A stretch of 8,642 nucleotides of DNA from Lachnospiraceae bacterium OF09-6 (GCA_003435055.1 QUMM01000059.1:1-8642), one strand, 5' to 3'; positions 1-6,947 are shown, counted from the stretch's first letter. The notes: a model not told the origin generated them from the letters alone. Made by a program: numbers and translations.

Positions 1-48
1 ATTTTGCATTTGTTTTTATTTTTGATTTTGCATTTGTTTTTATTTTTG
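1..48. repeat. Perfect 24-bp tandem direct repeat, two copies
   Basis: Bases 1-24 and 25-48 are identical, each beginning ATTTTGCATTTG and ending in a T-rich stretch closing with G. The second copy abuts the -35 box at 49-54. The repeat may continue left of the window. Some DeoR-family regulators bind tandem T/G-rich direct repeats, so an operator role for the adjacent DeoR-type protein is possible but inferred; a T-rich upstream promoter element is the simpler alternative. Confidence 0.85.
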
Positions 49-78
49 TTGACACAATCAAACATTATGTTTTATACT
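49..78 (+). promoter_or_regulatory. Sigma-A type promoter of the DeoR-FGGY kinase operon
   Basis: A consensus TTGACA (49-54) is separated by 18 bp from TATACT (73-78), putting the transcription start near base 85 and giving a leader of about 60 nt. It is the only promoter-like pair seen upstream of the regulator, and no promoter is visible between regulator and kinase. Confidence 0.75.
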
Positions 79-92
79 ATTCACAAGATATT

Positions 93-109
93 TGTTTGTT
101 TTACGAACA
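93..109. promoter_or_regulatory. Candidate operator, imperfect inverted repeat downstream of the start site
   Basis: TGTTTG (93-98) and CGAACA (104-109) form an inverted repeat with one mismatch around a 5-bp TTTTA spacer, just after the predicted start site. A repressor bound here could block transcription. Autoregulation by the DeoR protein encoded next is the natural inference, but AT-rich DNA makes chance palindromes likely. Confidence 0.4.
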
Positions 110-144
110 TATTATCAATATAAAAGAACAGAAGAGGTTTATAA

Positions 145-936
145 ATGAATAAAGAACAGCGTCTAGCCGCTATATTGAATATATTAAATCAGAACGGAAA
201 GGTGCAAATCAGTGATCTTATCGAAAAGTTTAATGTCTCTGACATGACTATACGACGCGATTTTGACTGCCTTGTATCAAGAGGACAGATTACCAGAACA
301 CACGGTGGTGCAGTATTAGCAGAAAATTCTAATCAGGAAAAATCCTTGCCCGTTACTCTTGAGCCGGCCTATTTAACTCGCGTAAATGAGCAGGCCGAAT
401 ACAAAGAAGAAATTGCCCAAAACGCTTTACAATTAATTAAACCAAATCAATTTGTTTTCTTGGATTCCGGTACAACAACATTATATATTGCACAAATGAT
501 CCCAAAAGATTTTCCATGCACTTTTATCACAAATGGTGTCAATGTTGCAATTACACTTTTATCTAAACAATTTCCAAATGTTTTAATCATTGGTGGCGAA
601 GCTGATTTAAACACCTGGTCTTCCAGAGGAACACTTGCTGAAAGCCAAATTTCCAGTTTCCATGCGGATATCGCATTTCTGGGATGCAATGCAGTTTCAC
701 CTTCCGGAAATGTTATGGTCGGTAATACGCCTGAAACTGGCATTAAGCACAAGATCATGGATATCTCTGACGAAATATATTTACTGGCAGATTCCTCAAA
801 ATTTGGTTCCTACAGTTTAATCTCCTATGCTTCTGTAAATGATTTTCATGGCGTTATTACAGATCGTTATCTTCCGCAAAACATTCAAAAGGAAATTCAG
901 GATTTAGGAGGTAAATTTATTTTTTCTGACAACTAA
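145..936 (+). CDS. DeoR/GlpR-family transcriptional repressor
   Basis: A 263-residue protein with the standard two-domain DeoR layout. Residues about 6-57 form the N-terminal winged helix-turn-helix, including the recognition-helix signature SDMTIRRDF and the closing RTHGGA. Residues about 80-240 form the DeoR C-terminal sugar-phosphate sensor domain, with DSGTTT (107-112), ITNGVN (128-133), IIGGE (148-152) and LLADSSKFG (213-221). The family usually represses a neighbouring sugar-catabolic operon and is released by a phosphorylated sugar; here that could be the product of the kinase 30 bp downstream. The start is supported by AGAGG at 133-137, seven bases before the ATG, and by full family length. 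The effector and target sugar cannot be read from sequence. Confidence 0.93.
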   Translation: MNKEQRLAAILNILNQNGKVQISDLIEKFNVSDMTIRRDFDCLVSRGQITRTHGGAVLAENSNQEKSLPVTLEPAYLTRVNEQAEYKEEIAQNALQLIKPNQFVFLDSGTTTLYIAQMIPKDFPCTFITNGVNVAITLLSKQFPNVLIIGGEADLNTWSSRGTLAESQISSFHADIAFLGCNAVSPSGNVMVGNTPETGIKHKIMDISDEIYLLADSSKFGSYSLISYASVNDFHGVITDRYLPQNIQKEIQDLGGKFIFSDN

Positions 937-952
937 ATTTTAATAAAAATAT

Positions 953-960
953 AAAGGAGA
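953..960 (+). promoter_or_regulatory. Ribosome binding site of the FGGY kinase
   Basis: AAAGGAGA lies six bases before the ATG at 967 in the 30-bp gap after the regulator stop codon. It fixes the kinase start, and with no promoter in the gap it supports cotranscription. Confidence 0.8.
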
Positions 961-966
961 TCTATT

Positions 967-2460
967 ATGGCAATTTTAGGTATTGATGTTGGAACAAGTG
1001 GTTGTAAAATATGCGCTTTTGATTCTAAGGGTACGGTTCTTACTTCCTCAAGCCGAAAATATACCGAACTTCGTGGAAATGGAACACGGGAAATTGTGCC
1101 TGATATTGTACGTACCCGAGTTTTTGAAGCATTAGAAGAAATAACATACAAATGTCCAGATTCAATTCAGGCTATTTGTGTCACATGCTTGGGAGAGTCT
1201 CTTGTATTCCTTGATGAAAATGATCAGGTATTAACCAATTCTATGGTTACAGGAGACAATCGTGGTTCTGAAGGTATTGATAAAATTTGTTCTGAACTGA
1301 GTGCTGATTATACCTTCCGCACAACAGGTTTAATGCCGAGCCAATTGTACTCTCTCCCAAAACTTATATGGTTGTATGAACATACCGATGTTATTCCAAA
1401 AACTTCCAAAATTTTTTTCTATGAAGATTATATTGGTTATCTGTTAACCGGTGAGCGGTCTGTCAGTTACAGTACAGCCGCCCGAAGCATGGCTGTTGAT
1501 ATTCATAATCTCGTATGGGATAATAAATTATTGTCTATGGCTGGACTTACATCTGATTATTTTTCTTCGTTGGTTCCGTCCGGAGCAATTATTGGATATG
1601 TAAAGTCCGATCTGGCAGACCGATTAAATATGAAAAATAAACATATTCCGGTTATCGCTGGTGCGCATGACCAAGTATGCGCCGCTCTTGGATGCGGTTT
1701 TCTCGATTCAGCATTGGCAACAGACAGCATTGGTACATGCGAATGTCTTGCTCTTATGCTTCCACAAAAATATGATGAGAAAATTTTAAAAGATCTTGAT
1801 ATGCCATGTATGATTTATCCGCTTCCTTCTTCCTATTTTACCACATTGGAAATCACGACTTGTGGAGCGCTGACAAACTGGGCGCGTGACACACTTTTTT
1901 CCGGTACGAAGATTTCCTGTGAAAAACAAGGCATTGATTTTTTCCAATATATGGACAACCGGGTTTCAAATCTCGATACTCAGGTTTTGATTCTTCCTCA
2001 ATTTGGATCTTCTGGACACCCGGATCTTAACCTATCGAATATGTCAGGAACTATCTGCGGGCTCAAACTGGAAACCACCGAAGAAGAATTGTATCTGGCT
2101 TTGAAAGAGTCTATGATCTATCAAATCAAGCTAGCCCATGAGCATGCAACTCCTCTTGGTCTGGAATTTGAGCGTTTAATTATGTCAGGTGGTGCTGCAC
2201 ATTCCAAGATTTCAGCTCAATTACGCGCGGATATTTATCAACGACCAGTCTATTCTCTGACAAATAACGAAGCTGGTACATTGGGATGTATGATACTGGC
2301 CGCTGTGGCAATTGGTGAATATCCAGATCTTGTTACTTGCGTAAAAGAAGTTGTTCATTATGGAACAGAAACTCTTCCTGATCAGACTCGCTTTTCTATC
2401 CATCAGGAAAAATATGAAAAATTCAAAGAATTTTATAACAAAATGCATGACTTTAAATAA
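967..2460 (+). CDS. FGGY-family carbohydrate kinase, substrate unassigned
   Basis: A 497-residue member of the FGGY sugar kinases, which transfer phosphate from ATP to a sugar or polyol in the cytoplasm. The N-terminal phosphate-1 motif is GIDVGTSGCK (5-14). The expected catalytic aspartate is D235 in GAHDQ (232-236). The phosphate-2 segment is SIGTCEC (255-261), and the adenosine-binding region is MSGGAAHS (406-413), followed by a normal C-terminal half. Length matches xylulokinase and gluconokinase relatives (about 500). The GAHDQ signature differs from the GxGDN-type motif I associate with xylulokinases, so I do not assign XylB. The gene follows its likely DeoR repressor in one operon and ends before a strong terminator. 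No transporter, isomerase or aldolase lies nearby, so the pathway is open. Confidence 0.9.
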   Translation: MAILGIDVGTSGCKICAFDSKGTVLTSSSRKYTELRGNGTREIVPDIVRTRVFEALEEITYKCPDSIQAICVTCLGESLVFLDENDQVLTNSMVTGDNRGSEGIDKICSELSADYTFRTTGLMPSQLYSLPKLIWLYEHTDVIPKTSKIFFYEDYIGYLLTGERSVSYSTAARSMAVDIHNLVWDNKLLSMAGLTSDYFSSLVPSGAIIGYVKSDLADRLNMKNKHIPVIAGAHDQVCAALGCGFLDSALATDSIGTCECLALMLPQKYDEKILKDLDMPCMIYPLPSSYFTTLEITTCGALTNWARDTLFSGTKISCEKQGIDFFQYMDNRVSNLDTQVLILPQFGSSGHPDLNLSNMSGTICGLKLETTEEELYLALKESMIYQIKLAHEHATPLGLEFERLIMSGGAAHSKISAQLRADIYQRPVYSLTNNEAGTLGCMILAAVAIGEYPDLVTCVKEVVHYGTETLPDQTRFSIHQEKYEKFKEFYNKMHDFK

Positions 2461-2470
2461 ATAACCTATA

Positions 2471-2520
2471 AAGAAGCATCGTTTCACGACTAATTAATCT
2501 GTTATGAAACGATGCTTCTT
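2471..2520 (+). terminator. Terminator hairpin after the kinase gene
   Basis: A 16-bp perfect stem, AAGAAGCATCGTTTCA (2471-2486) with its exact complement at 2505-2520, has an 18-nt loop and is followed by TCCTTTTA. The stem itself ends in CTTCTT, and the opposite strand is also T-rich after the stem. It sits between the + strand kinase gene and the - strand Rpn-like gene, so it probably stops transcription from both sides. The loop is longer than usual for an intrinsic terminator. Confidence 0.75.
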
Positions 2521-2559
2521 TCCTTTTATGATTAACAAAACAAGAATCTTCCTGCTATG

Positions 2560-3470
2560 TTATACTTTTGGGATATCTTCTCCCATTTCCCTCATCAATT
2601 TTCTGCGGTATTCTGTATCGCTGGTAATTCGTTTCAGATCATCAATACGATTTGCATCCATCAGTTTTTTTACCAGATTTGTTACAGCTGTTTCGCCACG
2701 TTCTAATCCAATCTGCTCTCCCTTTTTTATCAGTTTGTCTGACTCCAGTTCCGGAACCTGTCCGCCCATAATCTCACTCAGCTCCTTTCTGATATTTTCT
2801 TCTTTCGAGAAATATAGTCTGTAATTCGGTTAATTAATTCCATTACATCACGAAAAGCTTTTTCCTCCCCTTTTTGCAAATAGGTCTCTTCCAGATATTT
2901 CTGAATTAATGCACATTCTTCATATAAGTGTTTGCATAATTTTTCATCTTCTAATTTTGCATTTTCATAACGCATTACATAAAATGGAGGTAACATAATC
3001 AAATGCTTCTGAAATATCTTTTCTATGGAATACGATTCCATTCTTATAACTGGTACGCTGTATTCAATGGAACGTCCGTCTGGCAACATCAGTTCCAAAT
3101 TCTGCGAAGGGGTGGGATCATCACCACGTAAATATAGTACACAGGAATATGGTAAGTGAATTCTATATCTGCCGTCTTCCTTCTGTGCATATTCTAACCC
3201 AATTGCAAAATCATATTCTATCATCCGTAGTATCATCGTATTGTCTTCTGTACTCTGACATTCCAGATGATATCTGCATGTTCCTATGAGCAGGTACGAA
3301 TCAGTTATTATTTTTCCGTTTGCTGTATGATCTTCATTTTTTCCTTGTACAATAGCAGTATCTGTAGAATAATCCGTTCCAAATACTTCATTAATTAACG
3401 GTATTGTCAACTCAGGCATTTTCTCTTTTATTGTCTGAAAAACATCATCAAATATCGTATTATTTACCAT
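2560..3470 (-). pseudogene. PD-(D/E)XK (Rpn-like) nuclease-family protein, frameshifted
   Basis: Two fragments form one gene. The first (3470 to 2778) encodes 230 residues. It starts with a poorly conserved helical region (FDDVFQTIKEKMPEL, then LINEVFG) and continues into a PD-(D/E)XK-like core, with D in KIITDSYLL, HLECQS and RMIEYD. It runs out of frame at ITDYISRKKK. The second (to 2560) carries the usual charged tail, MGGQVPELESDKLIKKGEQ onward. Reading the upstream bases in the second frame gives FSKEENIRKELSEI joining smoothly to MGGQ. One missing base in the A run at 2810-2812 (gene strand: T run) explains the break: 911 bp plus one is 912 bp, 304 codons including the stop. Relatives are recombination-promoting nuclease or transposase-like proteins, often multicopy in gut clostridia; the exact role is uncertain. 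AGGAGA at 3476-3481 supports the start. A sequencing error is possible. Confidence 0.75.
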
Positions 3471-3586
3471 GAGATCTCTCCTTACTCTTTTTTACTATCT
3501 CATGTACTTTTAATTCATTATCCTTTGTATATTTGAATCTGTTTTATCACTTCAGATGTTATCTTTTGTAAAGTATGTAGTCTGGT

Positions 3587-3606
3587 ACCTCCTTGTGACT
3601 ATCATA
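3587..3606 (-). promoter_or_regulatory. Extended -10 promoter with an orphan Shine-Dalgarno at the predicted 5' end
   Basis: On the - strand TGTTATGAT carries an extended -10 (TATGAT at 3601-3606) without a convincing -35. Immediately downstream is a perfect AAGGAGGT (complement at 3587-3594), with no ATG, GTG or TTG in range. It lies about 120 nt before the start codon of the Rpn-like gene, which has its own site at 3476-3481. Confidence 0.4.
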
Positions 3607-3658
3607 ACACAGAAAAGAGCAGGTGCAGTGCGAGAGTTTTCTAAAGTTTTTGTACCCA

Positions 3659-3690
3659 AAACGCGCCCCTCATTTCTGAGTTGCGCCGTT
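3659..3690 (-). terminator. Likely terminator of the SDR operon
   Basis: Read on the - strand, GCGC-AA-CTCA-GAAA-TGAG-GG-GCGC forms a stem with a 2x2 internal mismatch and a GAAA loop (arms 3683-3686/3663-3666 and 3677-3680/3669-3672), followed by GTTTTGGG. It starts a few bases after the SDR stop codon. The U-run is short, so termination may be incomplete. Confidence 0.55.
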
Positions 3691-3694
3691 ATCT

Positions 3695-4552
3695 TTACAC
3701 TCCACTATATGCGCTGTATCCGCCATCTACCGGAAGTACGATTCCATTTACGAATCTGGACATGTCATCACTGGCCAGGAACAGTGCTGCTCCTACCAGA
3801 TCGTCTGGATTACCGAAGCGTCCCATCGGAGTTCCCGTAATGATCTTATGAGCTCTTGGGGTGTAGCTTCCATCTGGCTGAAACAGCAGGTCATGATTCT
3901 GCTCTGCTGCATAGAATCCTGGAGCGATAGCATTACAGCGGATTCCGCTCTCACCAAAGTGGGTAGACAGCCACTGGGTCAGATTTACTATGGCACTCTT
4001 GGCATTGCCATAAGCCATTACCTTGGTCAGTGGAAGAATGGCTGTAACGGATGCGATATTGATAATGCTTCCACTTCTCTTTTTCCGCATATCCTGGGTA
4101 AATACCTGAATCGGAAGCAGTGTACCCATATAGTTCAATTCTACCACATCTCTGATCTTGTCTTCATCCAGATTCCAGAAGGAATCTTCTCCTTCTGTTA
4201 CTTCTTTTCCAAGCATCTCAATAGAAGTAATGGCTCCCGGCTGGTTGCCCCCTGCCCCATTCAGTAAAATGTCGCAGCTGCCAAGTTCTTCTCTGATGAC
4301 TTCTGCTGTTTTCTCCAGTTCTGCTTTATTTGTCACATCACAGCTGTAGCCTTTTACAACCGGTGCTGTACCATTCTTTTTTTCTACGTCAGAAATAATC
4401 TGCTCCACTACTTTAACCAGTTTTTCTTTATTCCGTCCAATAATCGCTACTTTTGCTCCGTTTTCTGCAAAACCGCTGGCCATAACAGAACATAAGGTTC
4501 CGCTTCCACCTGTTACGACCGCTGTTTTTCCGGTTAAATCTATTGTTCGCAT
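3695..4552 (-). CDS. SDR oxidoreductase, D-mannonate oxidoreductase-like
   Basis: A 285-residue classical short-chain dehydrogenase. The nucleotide-binding motif is TGGSGTLC (14-21), where the usual final glycine is cysteine, a variant I associate with the mannonate-oxidoreductase-like (UxuB/YjmF-type) SDRs. NGAGGNQP (98-105) also fits that subgroup. The tetrad is complete: N140, S168, Y181 and K185 (YGNAK), then PG at 211-212. The family interconverts a sugar acid and its keto form with NAD(P)H; mannonate/fructuronate is the best guess, but no uxuA-like dehydratase is in the window. The start at 4552 is preferred over an upstream in-frame ATG at 4642, because AAGGGAG lies five bases before it and the MRTIDLTGK start fits family length; the extra 30 residues would span an intergenic hairpin. 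It is last in the four-gene operon. Confidence 0.87.
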   Translation of the reverse strand: MRTIDLTGKTAVVTGGSGTLCSVMASGFAENGAKVAIIGRNKEKLVKVVEQIISDVEKKNGTAPVVKGYSCDVTNKAELEKTAEVIREELGSCDILLNGAGGNQPGAITSIEMLGKEVTEGEDSFWNLDEDKIRDVVELNYMGTLLPIQVFTQDMRKKRSGSIINIASVTAILPLTKVMAYGNAKSAIVNLTQWLSTHFGESGIRCNAIAPGFYAAEQNHDLLFQPDGSYTPRAHKIITGTPMGRFGNPDDLVGAALFLASDDMSRFVNGIVLPVDGGYSAYSGV

Positions 4553-4606
4553 ATGTGCTCCCTTCCAAAATCCATCTTCATAATCAGTAAATATTTTTCC
4601 AAACAC

Positions 4607-4635
4607 AAAATCCGATGCCCTGGTTGGCACCGGAT
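4607..4635 (-). terminator. Intra-operon hairpin with U-run, partial terminator or attenuator
   Basis: On the - strand ATCCGGTGCC (complement of 4626-4635) pairs with GGCATCGGAT (complement of 4610-4619) through ten pairs including one G-U, with a 6-nt loop, followed by TTTGTGTTTGG. It lies in the 102-bp gap between the cupin gene and the SDR gene, where it could lower SDR expression or act as a processing barrier. I see no separate SDR promoter after it. Confidence 0.55.
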
Positions 4636-4654
4636 CTGTCATAATCTGTACAAA

Positions 4655-5119
4655 TTAGATCAGTGTAGTTCTTACTTTCACTACTACTTTACGTACTGTC
4701 ATTGGTTTGTCAGCAGCTACTGCCGGTCTGTGAACATCGCATGGGAAAAATACGGTGAAACATCCAGGTGTTGCATATACAAAACCTTCATTTTCTACTT
4801 TCTTGTAGAAGATCAGGTCTCTTTCTTCAAAATACTCGTCCACTTCATATTCATCTTTCAGTGGAGTAAAACCAAGCTTTTCTTCTCCGGAAGCCAGGAA
4901 CTGAACATCCAGATAATTCTTATGAGATTCTGGTCTTTTTTCTTCTACGCTTCCTGTCTCTGCATCAAATACCTGTGCGTAGATGTCTTTTCCCTGGATC
5001 TCGTATACTCCAGGTTCCATATTTACAAAATCATTACTCTTTAAGTAGTCGATAACTTTGCGGATTACCTCTGGATATTCTGCATAGTTATCACATGTAT
5101 GAATTGATGAAAAAATCAT
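4655..5119 (-). CDS. YhcH/YjgK/YiaL-family cupin-like protein (DUF386)
   Basis: A 154-residue protein, the usual length of the YhcH/YiaL/EbgC family, a small single-domain beta-barrel fold. Visible family features are PGVYEIQGKDIYA (36-48), the RPESHKNYLDVQ segment (62-73) with E64, H66, D71 and Q73, and FFPCDVHRP (124-132) with D128 and H130, which probably build the metal or sugar site. Members sit in sialic acid, diketogulonate and beta-galactoside operons and are thought to act on open or ring forms of sugars or sugar acids; exact reactions are mostly unknown. The start codon overlaps the stop of the preceding reductase gene by one base (TAATG), indicating translational coupling. The family supports a sugar-acid role for the operon. 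Confidence 0.87.
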   Translation of the reverse strand: MIFSSIHTCDNYAEYPEVIRKVIDYLKSNDFVNMEPGVYEIQGKDIYAQVFDAETGSVEEKRPESHKNYLDVQFLASGEEKLGFTPLKDEYEVDEYFEERDLIFYKKVENEGFVYATPGCFTVFFPCDVHRPAVAADKPMTVRKVVVKVRTTLI

Positions 5120-6036
5120 TACTCTTTGTCCTTTCCTTCCATTGCATGTACCATATTTACTACAAATTCATGACATGGTACTTCTACTCCGACTTCTTTT
5201 GCTGCTCTTACCACTGCACCACTGATGGTATCTACTTCTGTCTTTCTTGGTACTCTCAGGTCTGCACGAATAGAGGTACATCCATTTGGATTGTTTACAG
5301 AAGTTTCTTTTACTTTCTTCACAATCTCTTCTTCATCAGCTTTCAGACCCATTGCATGTGCAACCTCTACTGCTTCATGAATCAGCTTGCAGGTAAGGTT
5401 CCATGCATATGGATTGGCTGCAATGTATCCCATATCTACCTGTAGAATACCAGTTACTGCGCTGAGAGATACATTCGTGAACAGCTTATCCCAGATCAGT
5501 TGCTGAATGGTATCACAGACATTCAGAGTGAATCCACAGCTGTCAAAGGATTCCTTCATCTTTGCCAGGAAGCCTTCTTTATCTTCTACCAGCATACCTG
5601 CATTGGTCTTGCCGACGCCACCACGTCTTACATGGCCCATGCCAAGTACTGCACCATTATCTTCAGTGGTACCAATAACGACTCTTTCCTTTGGTACATA
5701 TTCCATCAGCAGATGTTCATGACCAGCACCGTTCTGCAGGGTAAGAAGATGAGTATGTTCTCCAATGATATTCTTATTGCCTTCCAGTGCAACCTTAGAG
5801 AAGATTGCCTTTACAAACAGAATTACCAGATCTACATCGGTAATGCCTTCTGTACTGGTAACAGCTGTTGGATGATAGGTATTGGTCACACCGTTTTCAT
5901 CAATCTGCAGTCCGTTCGCATTAATTGCATCTACTACGCTCTGGTTGGTATCTACAATATAGACTTCGTTATTCTGTGAAAGATGTCCACCATATATGGA
6001 ACCCATTGCTCCGGCTCCGATTACTACTATTTTCAT
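5119..6036 (-). CDS. Ketopantoate reductase-like (ApbA/PanE family) oxidoreductase
   Basis: A 305-residue protein of normal family length. The N-terminal Rossmann domain has GAGAMGS (7-13) for NADPH. Further on are VK at 75-76 and TLQNG (109-113). The catalytic lysine is expected at K184 in WDKLFTN (182-188). The C-terminal helical domain keeps S255 and TEVD (266-269), expected to hold the substrate. Known members reduce 2-dehydropantoate to pantoate, but many paralogues reduce other branched or sugar-derived 2-oxo acids. Here the neighbours are a hydrolase, a sugar-type cupin and an SDR, and no panB, panC or panD is present, so a catabolic 2-oxo acid substrate is more likely than pantothenate synthesis. 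AGAGGAGA at 6043-6050, six bases before the ATG, supports the start. Confidence 0.88.
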   Translation of the reverse strand: MKIVVIGAGAMGSIYGGHLSQNNEVYIVDTNQSVVDAINANGLQIDENGVTNTYHPTAVTSTEGITDVDLVILFVKAIFSKVALEGNKNIIGEHTHLLTLQNGAGHEHLLMEYVPKERVVIGTTEDNGAVLGMGHVRRGGVGKTNAGMLVEDKEGFLAKMKESFDSCGFTLNVCDTIQQLIWDKLFTNVSLSAVTGILQVDMGYIAANPYAWNLTCKLIHEAVEVAHAMGLKADEEEIVKKVKETSVNNPNGCTSIRADLRVPRKTEVDTISGAVVRAAKEVGVEVPCHEFVVNMVHAMEGKDKE

Positions 6037-6072
6037 AGCCAGTCTCCTCTGTTATTTATTGTTTTTATTTAT

Positions 6073-6118
6073 AAGGTGCGCATCATACCGTGTATTTCAC
6101 ACCTCTTCTGCGCACCTT
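6073..6118 (-). other. Intercistronic stem-loop between cyclase and reductase genes
   Basis: AAGGTGCGC (6073-6081) and GCGCACCTT (6110-6118) are exact complements, a 9-bp stem with a 28-nt loop. On the - strand it is followed by A-rich, not U-rich, sequence, so it is not an intrinsic terminator. It could stabilise or mark processing of the operon mRNA. Confidence 0.5.
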
Positions 6119-6141
6119 CTGCTGTCTGTATTAACTCTGTC

Positions 6142-6833
6142 TTACTCTGTGAATCCTGGAAGTCCTTCGATTGCGTATGCACGTACCGGGCAGGAATCCA
6201 GTCCATGGATTGGAAGTGGAGAATAGCTCATGAAGAATACGTCGCTCTTCAGCTGTTCCAGATTCTTTAATACTTCCAGAAATACAATATTCTCAGCCAT
6301 CAGAATATCATGGAATGGCTTAACATCTTCGTTGCTGTTTTCGATAGAAACACCATCACCGAAACCAACACATTTTACTTTGTGATCACGGAACCATTCA
6401 GCTACCTCTGCATTGATCAGAAGTCTGTGGTCTTTTTCTGTATTTGTATCTGGTGTAAATGGTGTCATTTTATAAGCGGAATCAAGAATTACGATGTCGC
6501 CTTCTTTGATCTTTCCTTCTGTGATTCTGTCAAGATCTGCTGCTGTGATATGAGTATATGGTGCAACAGTATCTTTGAAGTCAAGATAAATAGCTCGTCC
6601 AAGGAATGTGGTCAGTGGAAGCTGTGCAACGCTTGGCCAATTGTCATCATGATGATAAGGCACTCACAATGGGTTCCAAGGTGGCTGGTAAGGTCCATGA
6701 TTGTGTGGAAATCTGGAATAGGACCGCCTGTGTTAAAACGATACATGTGGCATCTTCTTGTTTCAGTAGCCGGATCGAGTTCTTTTGTTAAGTCTACAAT
6801 TCTTAAATCTCCCATCTGATAAACACTGTTCAT
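6142..6833 (-). pseudogene. Cyclase-family metal-dependent hydrolase, frameshifted in the metal-binding motif
   Basis: Two overlapping fragments make one gene. The first, from ATG 6833, reads DLRIVDLTKELDP and then HLGTHCEC before running out of frame. The second continues PYHHDDNWPSVAQ onward to 6142. Joined, they give the family metal motif H51-x-G-T-H55-x-E57-x-P59-x-H61, and near the C-terminus PLPIHGLDSCPVRAYAI, typical of the kynurenine formamidase/cyclase fold. One missing G in the run at 6659-6660 (gene strand: CCC reduced to CC) explains the break: 692 bp plus one is 693 bp, a 230-residue protein. Members hydrolyse amides, lactones or cyclic compounds using a divalent metal. It is the first gene of the operon; GGAGGA at 6841-6846 supports the start. 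As read, the product lacks the last motif residues and is inactive, unless the missing base is a sequencing error. Confidence 0.8.
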
Positions 6834-6923
6834 AATAATATCCTCCGTTTCTTAAGTTTTAAATAAATGATTATTATTGACAGTATGACCATTTTCCCAT
6901 GCTGACGAATGGCCTTTCGATAT

Positions 6924-6947
6924 AACCAGTATACCGGTATATCGGTT
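6924..6947. promoter_or_regulatory. 24-bp palindromic operator candidate for the GntR regulator
   Basis: A perfect 12-bp core, TATACCGGTATA (6930-6941), is flanked by AACC (6924-6927) and GGTT (6944-6947), complementary to each other; only the two positions between core and flank on each side do not match. It overlaps the -10 box and fills most of the -35/-10 spacer of the - strand promoter, the position for a steric repressor. The GGTAT/ATACC halves resemble operators of FadR-subfamily GntR proteins (for example UxuR-like GGTATACC). Binding by the adjacent regulator is inferred. Confidence 0.7.

Noticed and set aside
2504..2824. A + strand ORF of 106 codons starting inside the terminator hairpin
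   Set aside because: It starts in the 3' arm region of the hairpin, has no ribosome binding site, and is antisense to the C-terminal part of the Rpn-like gene.
4553..4642. Longer SDR protein starting at the upstream ATG at 4642
   Set aside because: The extra 30 residues would be encoded across the hairpin and have no family match in appearance, while the ATG at 4552 has a well-placed AAGGGAG.
6655..6665. Programmed -1 frameshifting in the cyclase gene
   Set aside because: No slippery heptamer and no obvious downstream stimulatory structure; a missing base in a homopolymer explains it better.
3556..6819. Several long + strand open frames opposite the - strand operon
   Set aside because: They are antisense to genes with clear family motifs, lack ribosome binding sites, and have compositions (many C, F, Y, S) typical of reverse-strand shadows.
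6874..6900. Possible 8-codon upstream reading frame (ATG at 6900 on the - strand) in the leader of the cyclase operon
   Set aside because: It has no properly spaced ribosome binding site and encodes no regulatory codon run; a short frame like this is expected by chance.
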